In this document: positions 44,260 to 53,978 of the stretch, piece after piece
Layout of the letters: each line of letters opens with the position of its first letter
Numbering within the stretch: position 1 is the first letter of the stretch
Assembly (NCBI GenBank): GCA_965250245.1
Contig: OZ252296.1
Coordinates: 4,402,001-4,466,000 of the forward strand
Direction of reading: 5' to 3'
Length of the DNA stretch: 64,000 nt
Source of the DNA: JABDIP01 sp965250245
GTDB taxonomy: Bacteria > Pseudomonadota > Alphaproteobacteria > DSM-16000 > Inquilinaceae
Notes under the pieces: model-generated
The model's database searches: none
Told to the model about the DNA's origin: nothing
The model's input: the letters and a program-made list of their open reading frames with translations, nothing else
Made by a program: the position numbers and the translations under genes

Positions 44260-45294
44260 TCAGCCGATCACCTCGGACATGGCGACCGCCTGCCCGGTCT
44301 CCGAGGAGCGCACCGAGGCCTCGACCATCGCCAGGCTGTTGATGTTGTCGCGGCCGGAGCTGAAGTAGGGCGGTTCGGCGCCGGATTCCACCGCCGCGCG
44401 GAATGCGGCGACGCAGCCGGCTCGGTCGAGATGCGGCGGTGGCGGCAATTCCTGGGACGCGTGGTCGACGCCGTCGCCGCGCACCACCAGCCGGTCGCGG
44501 GCGTGGCGGTCGCCGTCGGAGCCCCGGCTGGTCCAGGATACCTCCGCCTTCTCGAACGCCATGCGCCAGGCGCCGGCCCAGGGGGTCGGCGTGTCGTCGC
44601 TGATCCAGGAGCCGGAATAGCTCAGCGATATGCCGCCGGCGAATTCCAGCGTCGCTTCCGCCGCCGGCGGTCCGGAGAACCGGGTGCCCTCGGCACCCCA
44701 GGTCTTGCAGGACACGGATTCCGGTTCGGCGCCGAGAACCATGCGCATCAGGTCGAAATGGTGGATCGACATGTCGCTCAGCAAGGGCTGCGCGAGATGA
44801 TAGTAGCGATAGCCGGTGTTCCCGGCGTTGTGGCGGAAATCCACCTCGACGTCGCGCAGCGCCCCGAACCGTCCGTCGGCAACGATCTCGGCGACGGCCA
44901 GCGGGGCCGGAAAATGCCGGTAGTTCTGGCTGACCATCAGAACCCTGTCGCGGGACTCCGCCAGCGCCACCAGTTCGGAGGCCTCGTTGACGGTCTCGAC
45001 GAAGGGCTTCTCCACAAGCACGTGCCGGTCGGCGGCGAGCGCTTCACGGACCACGGCGCCGTGCCAGGCGAGCGGCACGGTCGCGAGCACCGCGTCGCAT
45101 TCCGCCGCCAACAGGGCATCGGTCAGGGTTGGATGGTAGAGCGTGTCCGGCTCGTCCAGGGCCTCCGCACTGCGGGCCCGGGCGTCGGCGTCGCCGTCTG
45201 CCCGTCCGACCACTTCAATCCCGTCGACAGACGGCAGGATCTTGCGGGCCCAGTCGAGGCCCCACGGCCCCAGGCCGACCTGGATAATCCGCAA
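44260..45294 (-). CDS. Gfo/Idh/MocA family NAD(P)-dependent oxidoreductase
   Basis: A 344-residue enzyme, probably acting on a sugar or inositol derivative. The N-terminal Rossmann motif reads IIQVGLGPWG, followed by VLVEKPFVETVNEA (the family EKP lysine) and HFDLMRMVLG. The TTG start at 45294 has AGGAGG nine bases upstream. It lies downstream of a solute-binding protein gene on the same strand and may act on the substrate taken up. Confidence 0.88.
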   Translation of the reverse strand: MRIIQVGLGPWGLDWARKILPSVDGIEVVGRADGDADARARSAEALDEPDTLYHPTLTDALLAAECDAVLATVPLAWHGAVVREALAADRHVLVEKPFVETVNEASELVALAESRDRVLMVSQNYRHFPAPLAVAEIVADGRFGALRDVEVDFRHNAGNTGYRYYHLAQPLLSDMSIHHFDLMRMVLGAEPESVSCKTWGAEGTRFSGPPAAEATLEFAGGISLSYSGSWISDDTPTPWAGAWRMAFEKAEVSWTSRGSDGDRHARDRLVVRGDGVDHASQELPPPPHLDRAGCVAAFRAAVESGAEPPYFSSGRDNINSLAMVEASVRSSETGQAVAMSEVIG

Positions 45295-45334
45295 TTCGGG
45301 TGCCTCCTGACAGGCGATTCGCGTCCCGGCAATA

Positions 45335-46606
45335 CTACCACCGGCCGCCGCGGCTCATCCGGGCCAATTCTTCCTCCAGCGTCGCCAGCTTGTCGGCCGC
45401 CTCGCCCTCTCCGGTCAGGACCGCGTGCACGGCGCTGTAGAAGGCGTCCTCCACCCCGTCATAGCGCTCGCCGGCCACCGCGGAGGGCGGCGCCACCGCG
45501 CCCTCCAGGCACAGCAGCAGCTGGGCGAAGTAGGGGTTGGCGCCCAGCACCTCGGGATCGCGGTACAGCTCGGGATAGGTCGGGGCCAGGCCGCCTTCGA
45601 CGGCCCGGACCTTCTGCATCTCCTGGCTGGTCAGGAACCGCACCAGTTCGGCCGCGAGCTCGGGATTGTCGGAATAACGCGACACCGCGAGCTGCCAGCC
45701 GCCCAGCGTGGCGGCGCTGCGCCCGTCCGGGCCGCCCTGGGGCAGCGGCGCCACCTCGAACAGACCGGCGATCTTGCTGTCCGCGTGGTTGCCCGGCGCA
45801 TAGGCGAAGCCGCGATTGCGCATGAAGGCGGCATTGCCGACCTGGAACACCCCGCGGACATCCTCGTCCTGGTAGTTCAGCGCCTCCGGCGGCGAGATCG
45901 TGCCGACCCAGGAGGCGGCCAGCTCGATCGCCTTGACGGCATTGGGATTGTTGACGGTGATCTCGCCGTCGAGCTCGACGATGCGGCCGCCATTATGGCT
46001 GTTGATCCATTCCAGGGCGCTGCCGGCCAGGGCCTCGCCCGCCTTGCCCTGCCAGACATAGCCCCAGAACCGGTCGTTGCCGGAGGCGCGCTCGCCTTCC
46101 TGGATGACCTGCGCCGCCTCGGTCATCTGCGCCCAGGTCACCGGCACCGACAGGTCGTACTTCTCCAGCAGGTCGGCCCGGTAATAGAGCATCGGCGCGT
46201 CGGTGTACCAGGGCATGGCCAGCAGCGCGCCGTCGCGGGTCAGCCCGGAGATGATGCTGTCGAAATGGCTAGCGACGTGGTCGGCCTCGAAATAGGGCCG
46301 CAGATCGATGAAATGGTCCGACAGCAGGCCGGGCCAGGTCATGTCGATCTGATAGACATCCACATCGGGCGATTCCGTCTCCAGCAACTGGCGGTAAAGG
46401 GCGAGTTGCTCATCCGGCTCCATCGGCGAGGCAAAGACCTCGACCTCATGGCCGGTGATCGCCTCCCATTGCGCCACGGCGTTCTGGCAGAACGCCTGCT
46501 CCAGGCCGAGCGACCCACAACTGATGGTGACCGCGGCGGCTTGGGCGGGGCTGGCGAAAGGCATGCTGGACAGGGCGGCGAGCGCCAGGAACAGGGGGCT
46601 ACGCAT
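45335..46606 (-). CDS. Extracellular solute-binding protein (sugar ABC type 1)
   Basis: About 423 residues with a signal peptide (LFLALAALSSMPFASPAQA). The mature part matches family 1 sugar-binding proteins: VDVYQIDMTWPGLL, MPWYTDAPMLYYRADLLEKYDL and FMRNRGFAYAPGN. It should bind a sugar in the periplasm for an ABC importer, but no permease or ATPase gene is in the window. AGGGA lies just upstream of the ATG at 46606; an ATG four codons earlier is possible. Confidence 0.9.
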   Translation of the reverse strand: MRSPLFLALAALSSMPFASPAQAAAVTISCGSLGLEQAFCQNAVAQWEAITGHEVEVFASPMEPDEQLALYRQLLETESPDVDVYQIDMTWPGLLSDHFIDLRPYFEADHVASHFDSIISGLTRDGALLAMPWYTDAPMLYYRADLLEKYDLSVPVTWAQMTEAAQVIQEGERASGNDRFWGYVWQGKAGEALAGSALEWINSHNGGRIVELDGEITVNNPNAVKAIELAASWVGTISPPEALNYQDEDVRGVFQVGNAAFMRNRGFAYAPGNHADSKIAGLFEVAPLPQGGPDGRSAATLGGWQLAVSRYSDNPELAAELVRFLTSQEMQKVRAVEGGLAPTYPELYRDPEVLGANPYFAQLLLCLEGAVAPPSAVAGERYDGVEDAFYSAVHAVLTGEGEAADKLATLEEELARMSRGGRW

Positions 46607-46757
46607 GGGTTCCCTCATGGTCAGAACACCATTCCGGCACGCTGCGAGCCCGCCATACTCCATCAGCGTCCGACGACATCATATGGGTCATATCCGTACC
46701 GACCCAGAGCAATTCTGTATCAAGAACGCATTGAAATGAAAGCGGAATAGCGATGCG

Positions 46758-48203
46758 TTAGCGCGCGAGCGCGCCGCGGACCATCTCCGGCACCAGCTCA
46801 AGACCGCGCAGCAGGCCGACGAGCCGGGTGCGTGTCTCGCGGTCGATGCGGCGCGGATCGACGGCGCTCCCGGGCGCCCGGCCGTCGGCGATGTCCGCGA
46901 TCTGCTGGCGCAGGATGACGTCGAGGATGGCGCGATGGGCGTCGGTCAGCGCTTTCAGATCGGTCTCGCCGAGCCGTCCGGCCCGGTGCACCGCCATCAG
47001 CCGGGCCAACGTGCCGGTCTCGGCGACGCCATAACGCAGCGCCAGGATGCGGGCCCCGGCGACGATGGGGAACAGCCCGCCGATCTTCAGGTCGACCCGC
47101 CCCTCCACCGTGCGCAGCCGCCCGAACAACCCGACCGGCGGCCGGAACCGCTCCAGCTCGCCGGACAGCGTCACCAGGAATGGCTTCGCGCCCCCGGCTT
47201 CCGCCAGGGCATGGCGCCGCAACCCGTCGGCCAGGGACGGATCGCCGGCCACCGGCAGGAAGTCGTAGAAGATGTCGACATTCATCAGGTTCTCGGGCTT
47301 GGGCCGCGCGACCCAATCGCTGACCTGGCGATGCCAATCGTCGGTGCCGTGGCGCCAGAACCGCCGGGACGCCATGACGTCGCCCTTGCAGTAGGGCACC
47401 CCGGCCTCGTTGAGGATGCCGGTCATGCGCTCGGCTAGCTCGGCGAACCACGGGTCGTCGGACTCGGCTCCGGCATGGATCAGGGCATTGTCCTGATCCG
47501 GCGCCAGCAGGCTCTCGCCGCGCCCGCCGGAGCCCAGGATCATCACGCAATAGGGCGCCGGGGCCGGGCTTTCCATCACCGCCTCGGCCAGGGCGGTGGC
47601 CCGGGCGGTCAGGCCGCGCATGACGTCGCTGATCACCGCCGCGACATCGATCGGCGCCACCTGCTCGGCCAGCAGGTCTCGGGCCAGATCGGCCAGCGCC
47701 GACCGCACCCGCCCGAGCGCCGAGGCGTCGGCCGCGACGGCGACCTCGTCGCCGAGCGCCAGCGCCGATCCGGCCCGCTGGCGCAGCAGCCCGCGGGCGG
47801 TGATGACGCCGGCCGCCCGGCCGTCCCCGTCGGCGACGACCAGATGCCGGATGCCGAGCCGGTCCATCCGGCCGATCGCCCGATAGACCAGCGCATCGGG
47901 CTCCAGCACCTCGACCGGCGCGGTCATGAATTCGGTGATCGGCCGCTCCAGCGCCGCCGCACCACCGGTCGACACCGCCGTCAGCACGTCGCGCTCGGTG
48001 ACGATCCCCGCGGCGCGGTCATCGCCATCCTCGCCGACCAACACCGAGCTGATGCGGCGCGTGTGCATCTCCCGCGCCGCCTGGGACAGGGTGGTCGCGG
48101 GCGGCACCAGGACCGCCGGGCTGGTCATCACGTCCTGCAGCCGGTGGCGGTAGGGGAAGCTGTCGATGCGCCGCAGGGGCTCCGGCGCGCTGTCGCCTTC
48201 CAT
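46758..48203 (-). CDS. CBS-domain DUF294 putative nucleotidyltransferase
   Basis: A 481-residue protein: tandem CBS domains (about residues 20-140), then a DUF294 nucleotidyltransferase-like domain with GSGGRGESLLAPDQDNALI, the GlnD-type active-site pattern, and a helical C-terminal domain. It could uridylylate or adenylylate a partner in response to adenine nucleotides. It starts two bases after the exonuclease gene, in the gene group that accompanies acetate-type symporters in Proteobacteria. Confidence 0.9.
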   Translation of the reverse strand: MEGDSAPEPLRRIDSFPYRHRLQDVMTSPAVLVPPATTLSQAAREMHTRRISSVLVGEDGDDRAAGIVTERDVLTAVSTGGAAALERPITEFMTAPVEVLEPDALVYRAIGRMDRLGIRHLVVADGDGRAAGVITARGLLRQRAGSALALGDEVAVAADASALGRVRSALADLARDLLAEQVAPIDVAAVISDVMRGLTARATALAEAVMESPAPAPYCVMILGSGGRGESLLAPDQDNALIHAGAESDDPWFAELAERMTGILNEAGVPYCKGDVMASRRFWRHGTDDWHRQVSDWVARPKPENLMNVDIFYDFLPVAGDPSLADGLRRHALAEAGGAKPFLVTLSGELERFRPPVGLFGRLRTVEGRVDLKIGGLFPIVAGARILALRYGVAETGTLARLMAVHRAGRLGETDLKALTDAHRAILDVILRQQIADIADGRAPGSAVDPRRIDRETRTRLVGLLRGLELVPEMVRGALAR

Positions 48204-48205
48204 GC

Positions 48206-49561
48206 TCACCAGCCGGCCGCGCGCTGCTTGGCGATCATGCGCTTGGGCGTGCGCGCCAGGGACTGCGCATCGCCGAAGGTCCCGGCGCCGCGATCGGCCA
48301 TGAGGGCGATCAGCCGGGCGAACAGCTCCGCCGTGACCAGGCAGTCGCCCAGGGCCGTGTGCCGGCCGCGGGTCTCCACGCCGACCCGCTCGGCGATCGC
48401 GTCGAGGCTGAGATCGGTCATGTCGGGGAACAGGGCGGCGGCGACGTGGCCGGTGTCCAGCGTCGGCGGCTCCGGCCAAGACAGGCCGCTTCGCGCGCAC
48501 TCGGCGCTCAACAGGGCCCGGTCGAAGCCGATATTGTGCCCGACCAGCACGCAGCCTTCCAGGAACCCGACGAGGTCGCCGTGCAGATCGGCGAAACCCG
48601 GCGCGCCGGCGACCATGGCGTCGGTGATCCCGTGCACCGCCGTCGAGGGTGCGGGGATCGGCGTTCCCGGATCCACGAGGCGGTCCATGGTGACATGCGG
48701 GTAGGCGATCCGGCCATGCATCCGCACCGCCCCGACCGAGACGATCCGGTCCTTTGTCACGTCCAGCCCGGTGGTTTCGGTATCGAGGATCACCACCGGC
48801 AGCGCATCCATCCGCGTCGCGTCAGCGATGGCCGCCGGCGGCGGCGGTTCGTCGTGCAGGCCAAGGTCGTAGTCGACGCTGCCGCGATGCTCGACGGCGC
48901 TGGCCGAGAAGGACAGCACCGCGCCGCCTGGCGGCCCGAGCTGCGTCACCCGCGCCTCGATCTCCGATCCGTCGACCAGGCGCAGCGTCGCGGGGACCGG
49001 GCGTTCGGCGTCCCGTGCCTGTTCCAGGGCCGCGGTCAGCGACTCCCGCTCAAGGGCGGCGAAGACGCTGGTGCCGACGGCGATCGGCTCGGCGCCCAGC
49101 GCGCCGCGGGCGGCGGCGTTGGCGACGCTGACCAGACCCGCCGGTGTGATCACCAGGAAGCCGTCCTCGATCGCCGACAGAACCGCCGCCAGGCGGCGAT
49201 CCGGCTCGCCCATCCAGTCGCCGACCCGGCCGACGAAATCGGCCGCCGTCGCCGCCACCCGCATGGCCTCATCGGCGCCCTGGCCGGCTTCGGCCCAGCG
49301 CGGCGGAAGGGCCGGCTGGGTCGGGTCGACGGCCAGGATGTCGGCGCGCAGCCGCTCCAGATCGTCGAAATGGAGGTCCAGGACCGAGAAGACGACCCAC
49401 AGACCGATGGCGCCGGCCGCCGCGCAGACAGCCAGGATCAGCAGCGAGACAACGTCGCCGCCACCGGCCAGTGCCGCCTGCGCCACGAGCCCCGCGATGC
49501 ATGCCGCGACCAGATACAGGCATGCCCGCACGATCGATCGGGTGGATCGCCGCCTGGCCAT
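48206..49561 (-). CDS. Membrane-anchored PAS-like DEDDh 3'-5' exonuclease
   Basis: A 451-residue protein. Two membrane helices at the N-terminus (ACLYLVAACIAGLVAQAAL, then LLILAVCAAAGAIGLWVVF), a PAS-like domain at about 115-215 (IEDGFLVITPAGLVSVANAA), and a C-terminal DnaQ/PolC-type exonuclease with VILDTETTGLD, LVGHNIGFDRALL and RHTALGDCLVTA. A membrane-bound sensor joined to a nuclease is unusual; relatives sit in the same symporter gene group. The substrate is unknown. Confidence 0.88.
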   Translation of the reverse strand: MARRRSTRSIVRACLYLVAACIAGLVAQAALAGGGDVVSLLILAVCAAAGAIGLWVVFSVLDLHFDDLERLRADILAVDPTQPALPPRWAEAGQGADEAMRVAATAADFVGRVGDWMGEPDRRLAAVLSAIEDGFLVITPAGLVSVANAAARGALGAEPIAVGTSVFAALERESLTAALEQARDAERPVPATLRLVDGSEIEARVTQLGPPGGAVLSFSASAVEHRGSVDYDLGLHDEPPPPAAIADATRMDALPVVILDTETTGLDVTKDRIVSVGAVRMHGRIAYPHVTMDRLVDPGTPIPAPSTAVHGITDAMVAGAPGFADLHGDLVGFLEGCVLVGHNIGFDRALLSAECARSGLSWPEPPTLDTGHVAAALFPDMTDLSLDAIAERVGVETRGRHTALGDCLVTAELFARLIALMADRGAGTFGDAQSLARTPKRMIAKQRAAGW

Positions 49562-49739
49562 CGCGGTCGCCGCCTATCCGCGGGGCGATCGGGCTGACAG
49601 AGACGCCATGCCGGCCGCTCCCTCTCCAGGTTCTTGTCGCCGCATGGTAGGCGCTGGCGACGGGGCTGTCACAATGCCGCTGCCGACCACGGGGCGACAT
49701 TGGCATAGGTCAACCGGTGCGCCGAGAGCGGGCCCGCCG

Positions 49740-50093
49740 TCAGTTGAAGGCGTTGTAGATCGACCGGGCGATCTCGCCCTCCAGCGGGAAGGACAGCATG
49801 CCGAGCACCGAATAGCCGAGCAGCCAGGGCATCAGATAGAAGCGGATCATGAAGAAGAACCAGGCGACGTAGAGCGGCACCATCGGTTCGATCAGGAAGC
49901 GCGGAGTCACCGGCCGGAACACCCGGATGATCGGATCGGTGCCCTTCACGAAGACCTTCATGAAGAAGAACTCCGAATCCGGCTTCAGGAAGAATCCCAT
50001 CGCCACCCGGCCGATCAGCGTCCACATGATCATGCCGAGCAGGTAATCGATGATGATCACCCAGATCGGGAAGATCGCGACCGGATCAGACAT
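49740..50093 (-). CDS. YggT-like integral membrane protein
   Basis: A 117-residue membrane protein with two or three helices. PIIRVFRPVTPRFLIEPMVPLYVAWF resembles the YggT core. The function is unknown; YggT proteins have been linked to cell division factors and ion homeostasis. It lies after the terminator hairpin of the symporter gene on the same strand. Confidence 0.75.
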   Translation of the reverse strand: MSDPVAIFPIWVIIIDYLLGMIMWTLIGRVAMGFFLKPDSEFFFMKVFVKGTDPIIRVFRPVTPRFLIEPMVPLYVAWFFFMIRFYLMPWLLGYSVLGMLSFPLEGEIARSIYNAFN

Positions 50094-50114
50094 CGGACCA
50101 GAACATCACGCACC

Positions 50115-50148
50115 GAATAGAAAGGGTGGCGGGGAAACCCCGCCACCC
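50115..50148 (-). terminator. Intrinsic terminator after the symporter gene
   Basis: CCCCGCCACCC and GGGTGGCGGGG (50138-50148 and 50124-50134) form a perfect 11-pair stem with a three-base loop. On the minus strand it is followed by TTTCTATTC. It lies 29 bases past the symporter stop. Confidence 0.85.
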
Positions 50149-50176
50149 GAGTTTACATGACCCGGTAGGGTCTTGG

Positions 50177-51991
50177 TCAGTGCTTGGCGCTGAGGATCGT
50201 CTCGCCCGAAGGAATCCGAACCTCGTCGACCATCGCCTGAGTCTCCGCATCCGGTTCCGGTGTCATCAGGCTGACCACCACCATGGCGACCAGGCTGACC
50301 GGCATGCCGATCATGCCGAACCGCAGACCATCGATGCCCCAGACCGGATCGATGATCTTGTTGTGGATGAGGAACAGGTAGATCGAGCCCGCCAGGAAGC
50401 CGCAGATCATTCCTGCGATCGCGCCCTGGGTATTGGCCCGCTTCCACCAGACGCCGAGCACCAGCGGGAAGAACAGGCCCGAGCAGGCGAAGCAGAACGC
50501 CCAGGCCACGGCTCCCAGGATGCCGGTGAGCTGCAGGCTGGCCACCGCCGCGCCGGCGGCGCCGATGGCGAGCAGCAACACCCGCGCCACGATCAGGCGC
50601 AGCCGGGTGTCGGCCTTCGGATCGATGATCTTGTAGTACAGATCATGACTCAGCGCGTTGGCGATGGCGAGCAGCAGGCCGTCCGCCGTCGACATGGCGG
50701 CCGCCAGGCCACCCGCGGCCACCAGGCCGGAGATGACATAAGGCAGCCCCGCGATCTCCGGTGTGGCCAGGACGACGATGTCCGGTCGCATGAAGAACTC
50801 GTTGAGCTGCAACAGGCCGTCGCCGTTGCCGTCGACCAAGGCCAGCATGCCCACGCTGGTCCAGTTCTTCACCCATTCCAGGTTGCTCACCGCCTCGAAG
50901 GACTGGCCGATGATGGCGGTCGGCAGGTTGGGATCCAGAAGCTGCAACTTCGTCAGCGTGGCCAGAGCCGGCGCCGTGAAGTACAGCAGGAAGATGAAGA
51001 ACAGCGAGAACGCCACCGACTTGCGGGCGGCCCGCACCGATGGCGTCGTGAAGTAGCGCATCAGGATGTGCGGCAGCGAGGCCGTGCCGGCCATCATGCA
51101 CAGCGCCAGGGTCACGAACCTCCAGCTGTCAAAGCCGCCCTGCGGGTCGTTGTGCGGCGTACTCAGGATTCTGAGATTGCCTGGACCGCCTTCCGCCGGT
51201 GCCGCTCCCAAGCCGACCAGCGGCTCGAGCTCCTGGATGCGGGCCACGGCATCGCCGTACGAGAAGTGCGGGATGATGCCGAAGTTCTGCTTGTTCGACA
51301 TCCAGATCACCGGCACCAGATAGGCGATGATCAGCACGATGTACTGCGCCACCTGGGTCCAGGTCACCGCCCGCATGCCACCGAGCATCGAGCACAGCAG
51401 GATGCCGAGCAGGCCGATCCACACGCCGACCTCGAAGGGCAGCTGCAGCGCCCGCGCGGCGATCGTGCCCGACGCGTTGATCTGCGCGGTCACATAGGTG
51501 AACGACGCCACCACCAGAACGATGACGGCGCACAGCCGGGCGGTGTTGCCGCCATAGCGGGTGCCGATGAAGTCCGGCACCGTGTAGCAACCGAACTTGC
51601 GCAGGTACGGCGCCATCAGCGAGTTGACCAGCACGTAGCCGCCGGTCCATCCGACGATGAAGCCGAGATAGCCGTAGCCGCCGAAATAGATGCCGCCGGC
51701 CAGGGCCACGAAGGAGGCGCCGGACATCCAGTCCGCCGCCGTCGCCATGCCGTTATAGACCGCCGGCACCTCGCGTCCGGCGACGTAATAGGCATCGACC
51801 TGCATGGTCCGTGACAGCCAGCCGATCAACGCATAGATCGCCACCGTGAAGGCGACGAACAGGATGCCGATCGTCGCCGCGCTGACGCCGAGCTGCTCCA
51901 GGATGGCCATCAGAATGATGAAGATGAGGAACCCGCCGGTGTACATGGCGTACACGCGGCCGAGATTCTCGATGAAGCTTCCCTTGATCAT
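50177..51991 (-). CDS. Sodium:solute symporter (ActP/VC_2705-like)
   Basis: A 604-residue inner-membrane protein with about 13 helices, probably a Na+-coupled carrier for acetate or a related monocarboxylate. Family features include YYVAGREVPAVYNGMATAAD, GWTGGYVLVNSLMAPYLRKF, and the long extramembrane insert near residues 260-300 characteristic of this subfamily. It follows the DUF4212 gene by 15 bases, the standard arrangement for this transporter group. Confidence 0.92.
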   Translation of the reverse strand: MIKGSFIENLGRVYAMYTGGFLIFIILMAILEQLGVSAATIGILFVAFTVAIYALIGWLSRTMQVDAYYVAGREVPAVYNGMATAADWMSGASFVALAGGIYFGGYGYLGFIVGWTGGYVLVNSLMAPYLRKFGCYTVPDFIGTRYGGNTARLCAVIVLVVASFTYVTAQINASGTIAARALQLPFEVGVWIGLLGILLCSMLGGMRAVTWTQVAQYIVLIIAYLVPVIWMSNKQNFGIIPHFSYGDAVARIQELEPLVGLGAAPAEGGPGNLRILSTPHNDPQGGFDSWRFVTLALCMMAGTASLPHILMRYFTTPSVRAARKSVAFSLFFIFLLYFTAPALATLTKLQLLDPNLPTAIIGQSFEAVSNLEWVKNWTSVGMLALVDGNGDGLLQLNEFFMRPDIVVLATPEIAGLPYVISGLVAAGGLAAAMSTADGLLLAIANALSHDLYYKIIDPKADTRLRLIVARVLLLAIGAAGAAVASLQLTGILGAVAWAFCFACSGLFFPLVLGVWWKRANTQGAIAGMICGFLAGSIYLFLIHNKIIDPVWGIDGLRFGMIGMPVSLVAMVVVSLMTPEPDAETQAMVDEVRIPSGETILSAKH

Positions 51992-52006
51992 GTCGGTGCC
52001 TCCCCG

Positions 52007-52270
52007 CTACTCGTCGCCGACACCGGCTTCGTCATCGATCGCGTCCTGCCGCCAGTTCTGGAAGAAGATCAGCAGCACGAACACGATCAGCGAGCCCTGG
52101 ACGCAGAAGTAGTAACCCAAGGGGAAGCCCAAGAAGGACATGCCGTTGAGTTCTCTAGCAAACCAGGGCAACACGAATGCGAATATCGCCCATATGACCA
52201 GAACCAAGACCGTGAGATTGCGCGTCCTAGACCAATGACGCGCCTTCACTTCGTTATCAACGCCGCTCAT
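52007..52270 (-). CDS. DUF4212 small membrane subunit of the symporter
   Basis: An 87-residue protein with two membrane helices (LTVLVLVIWAIFAFVLPWF and FPLGYYFCVQGSLIVFVLLIFF). DUF4212 proteins are encoded immediately upstream of VC_2705-type symporters and probably form part of the carrier. TGAGGAGG lies seven bases before the ATG. First gene of the pair. Confidence 0.92.
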   Translation of the reverse strand: MSGVDNEVKARHWSRTRNLTVLVLVIWAIFAFVLPWFARELNGMSFLGFPLGYYFCVQGSLIVFVLLIFFQNWRQDAIDDEAGVGDE

Positions 52271-52815
52271 ACGAACGCCTCCTCATCCTGTCTCTAACGT
52301 TGTGCCCGGCATTCTTATTCTCCGGTTTTTTTCTCGACGCCCCCCATCGCCAGGCACGGTTGGCGAGGGGCGAGAGTAGATCATGATTATCCGGGAACGA
52401 AAACCTCAGATTTCTTTTCGAAAGTCGCGGGGATTTTAGGTATTTGGCGCCGATTCTCGGCCCGAATGCCGCGGTGACTTGCCAACTTGTCGGCGCGGCT
52501 GACGAGAGCGGGGTTCCGCGGCGCCGGAACAGGCGACAGCCGCCACCCCGGGTCGCGCCGAAACCCAGCGATTCCGCCGGTTCGCGGGGCCGGCCCGGCG
52601 ACCCGCCAATTCGGCATGGCAAGCCGGCGCTGTGACGCTATTGTGTTGGCGGTCCGAGTCCCCCGGCCGCCACTGCCGCCGGGATGGTGCAACTTCCCGG
52701 ACTTCCGCCGCCCCGGACCGCACAACTTCTTTCGAAACCGCCGACAAGCAAAACTCCTGATGACCGTTTCGAAAGAGCCGCCGCCGTACATCGAATCGCC
52801 CCGGAGCGCTGACCG
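52271..52815. other. Divergent intergenic region upstream of the symporter pair
   Basis: About 545 bases. The part near the DUF4212 gene is AT-rich (52310-52445) and probably holds its promoter. The rest is GC-rich, with open frames that show no motif. I see no RNA gene, repeat or sigma-54 site. Confidence 0.4.
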
Positions 52816-53484
52816 ATGACCTGGTCGCTGAAGACGGTGCGGGGCTTCCTGCCGGAATTCCTGGCACGGCTGACCATTCGCCGCGACTCCGGACCGATCG
52901 ACAGCGTGCACGCGCTGTGCGGTTTCGTGTCGACCCGGTCCGCGTTCGTCGCCCAAAAGACCCTCTACGGCTATCTAAAGACCCGCATGGGCACCCGGTA
53001 CCCAAGCATGTTCGAGGACGACGTCTTCGTCGCATCGATCGACATCGCCAAGATGCACGTGTTCGCCGCCTGTCTGTCCGACCTGTCGGTGTACGCGGTC
53101 TCCCGCGCCCTGCGCGACGTGCCCAGCATCGAGACACATCGGGCGCTGGCGGAACGCTGCTTCGAGGCGGGCCTGGCCGACAACGCCGAGCAGGCCCATC
53201 GGGTGGCGGCGTTCTCCGTCGAGGAGGCACGGGCCATCTTCGAACGCCGGCTGGCCTTCGTCGACTGGCGCGCCGGCGCCCAGGGGCCGGCACATTTCAC
53301 GGTGAGCCCGGCCGCCCTGGTCGAATGGGCGCCGATCGCCCCGGAACTGAAGAAATACGATACCGAGATCATCGAGAATTCGATCCGGTTCACGTGGCGG
53401 GATATCCGGGCACAGTTCGAGAAGCGGGTCCATACCGCCGCAATCGAAGCGGACCTTATCAGCCTGCCGGCCCCGGAAAACTGA
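52816..53484 (+). CDS. Conserved-looking protein of unknown function
   Basis: A 222-residue soluble protein with no motif I recognise. Its codon use matches the housekeeping genes, and it has a helical middle (SIETHRALAERCFEAGLADNAEQAHRVAAF). CGGAGCG is a weak ribosome site upstream of the ATG. It lies divergent from the symporter operon. Confidence 0.7.
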   Translation: MTWSLKTVRGFLPEFLARLTIRRDSGPIDSVHALCGFVSTRSAFVAQKTLYGYLKTRMGTRYPSMFEDDVFVASIDIAKMHVFAACLSDLSVYAVSRALRDVPSIETHRALAERCFEAGLADNAEQAHRVAAFSVEEARAIFERRLAFVDWRAGAQGPAHFTVSPAALVEWAPIAPELKKYDTEIIENSIRFTWRDIRAQFEKRVHTAAIEADLISLPAPEN

Positions 53485-53586
53485 TCCTGATCAATCGGAC
53501 GCGCCCTGCGCGGTTCGTCCGACTCGTCTCCCACCGCGCGCCACGCTAGACTTGTCCATGGCGGAGAGCGTGTTCGGTGAGATGTC

Positions 53587-53958
53587 ATGGATCGCATTCG
53601 ATACTACGCGGAAGTGTCCGTCCTGCGCGCCCTGGGGTTCGCAGGCCTCGGCGTGATGACGCTGATGCTCGGACTCAGCTTCGACCCCCGCCTGGCGCTG
53701 CAGACCGCCGCCGTGCTGCTGGCCATCATCGGCGCGGTGCTGATCGTCAAGGCGCTCAACGCCGTACAGCGCAACTATCGCCGGACGGAGGTGTGGATCC
53801 TGCTGGGCCGCTCCATCGAGTTTCCGGAGCATCGCGCCCAACAGATCATCGGCACGGTGCTGAAGGACACCTACAGCCGCTACGCGCGCCTTGTGCTGTC
53901 CGGCGCCGTCATCTCCTGGGTGATGAGCGTGCTGTACGGCTTCGCGTTCCCTGGCTGA
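53587..53958 (+). CDS. Small membrane protein of unknown function
   Basis: A 123-residue protein with three hydrophobic segments (ALGFAGLGVMTLMLGLSF, TAAVLLAIIGAVLIVKAL, LVLSGAVISWVMSVLYGFAF) separated by a basic cytoplasmic loop (VQRNYRRTEVW). No family is recognised. It converges with the methyltransferase gene. Confidence 0.7.
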   Translation: MDRIRYYAEVSVLRALGFAGLGVMTLMLGLSFDPRLALQTAAVLLAIIGAVLIVKALNAVQRNYRRTEVWILLGRSIEFPEHRAQQIIGTVLKDTYSRYARLVLSGAVISWVMSVLYGFAFPG

Positions 53959-53978
53959 GACGCCACCGGAATGCGGCG

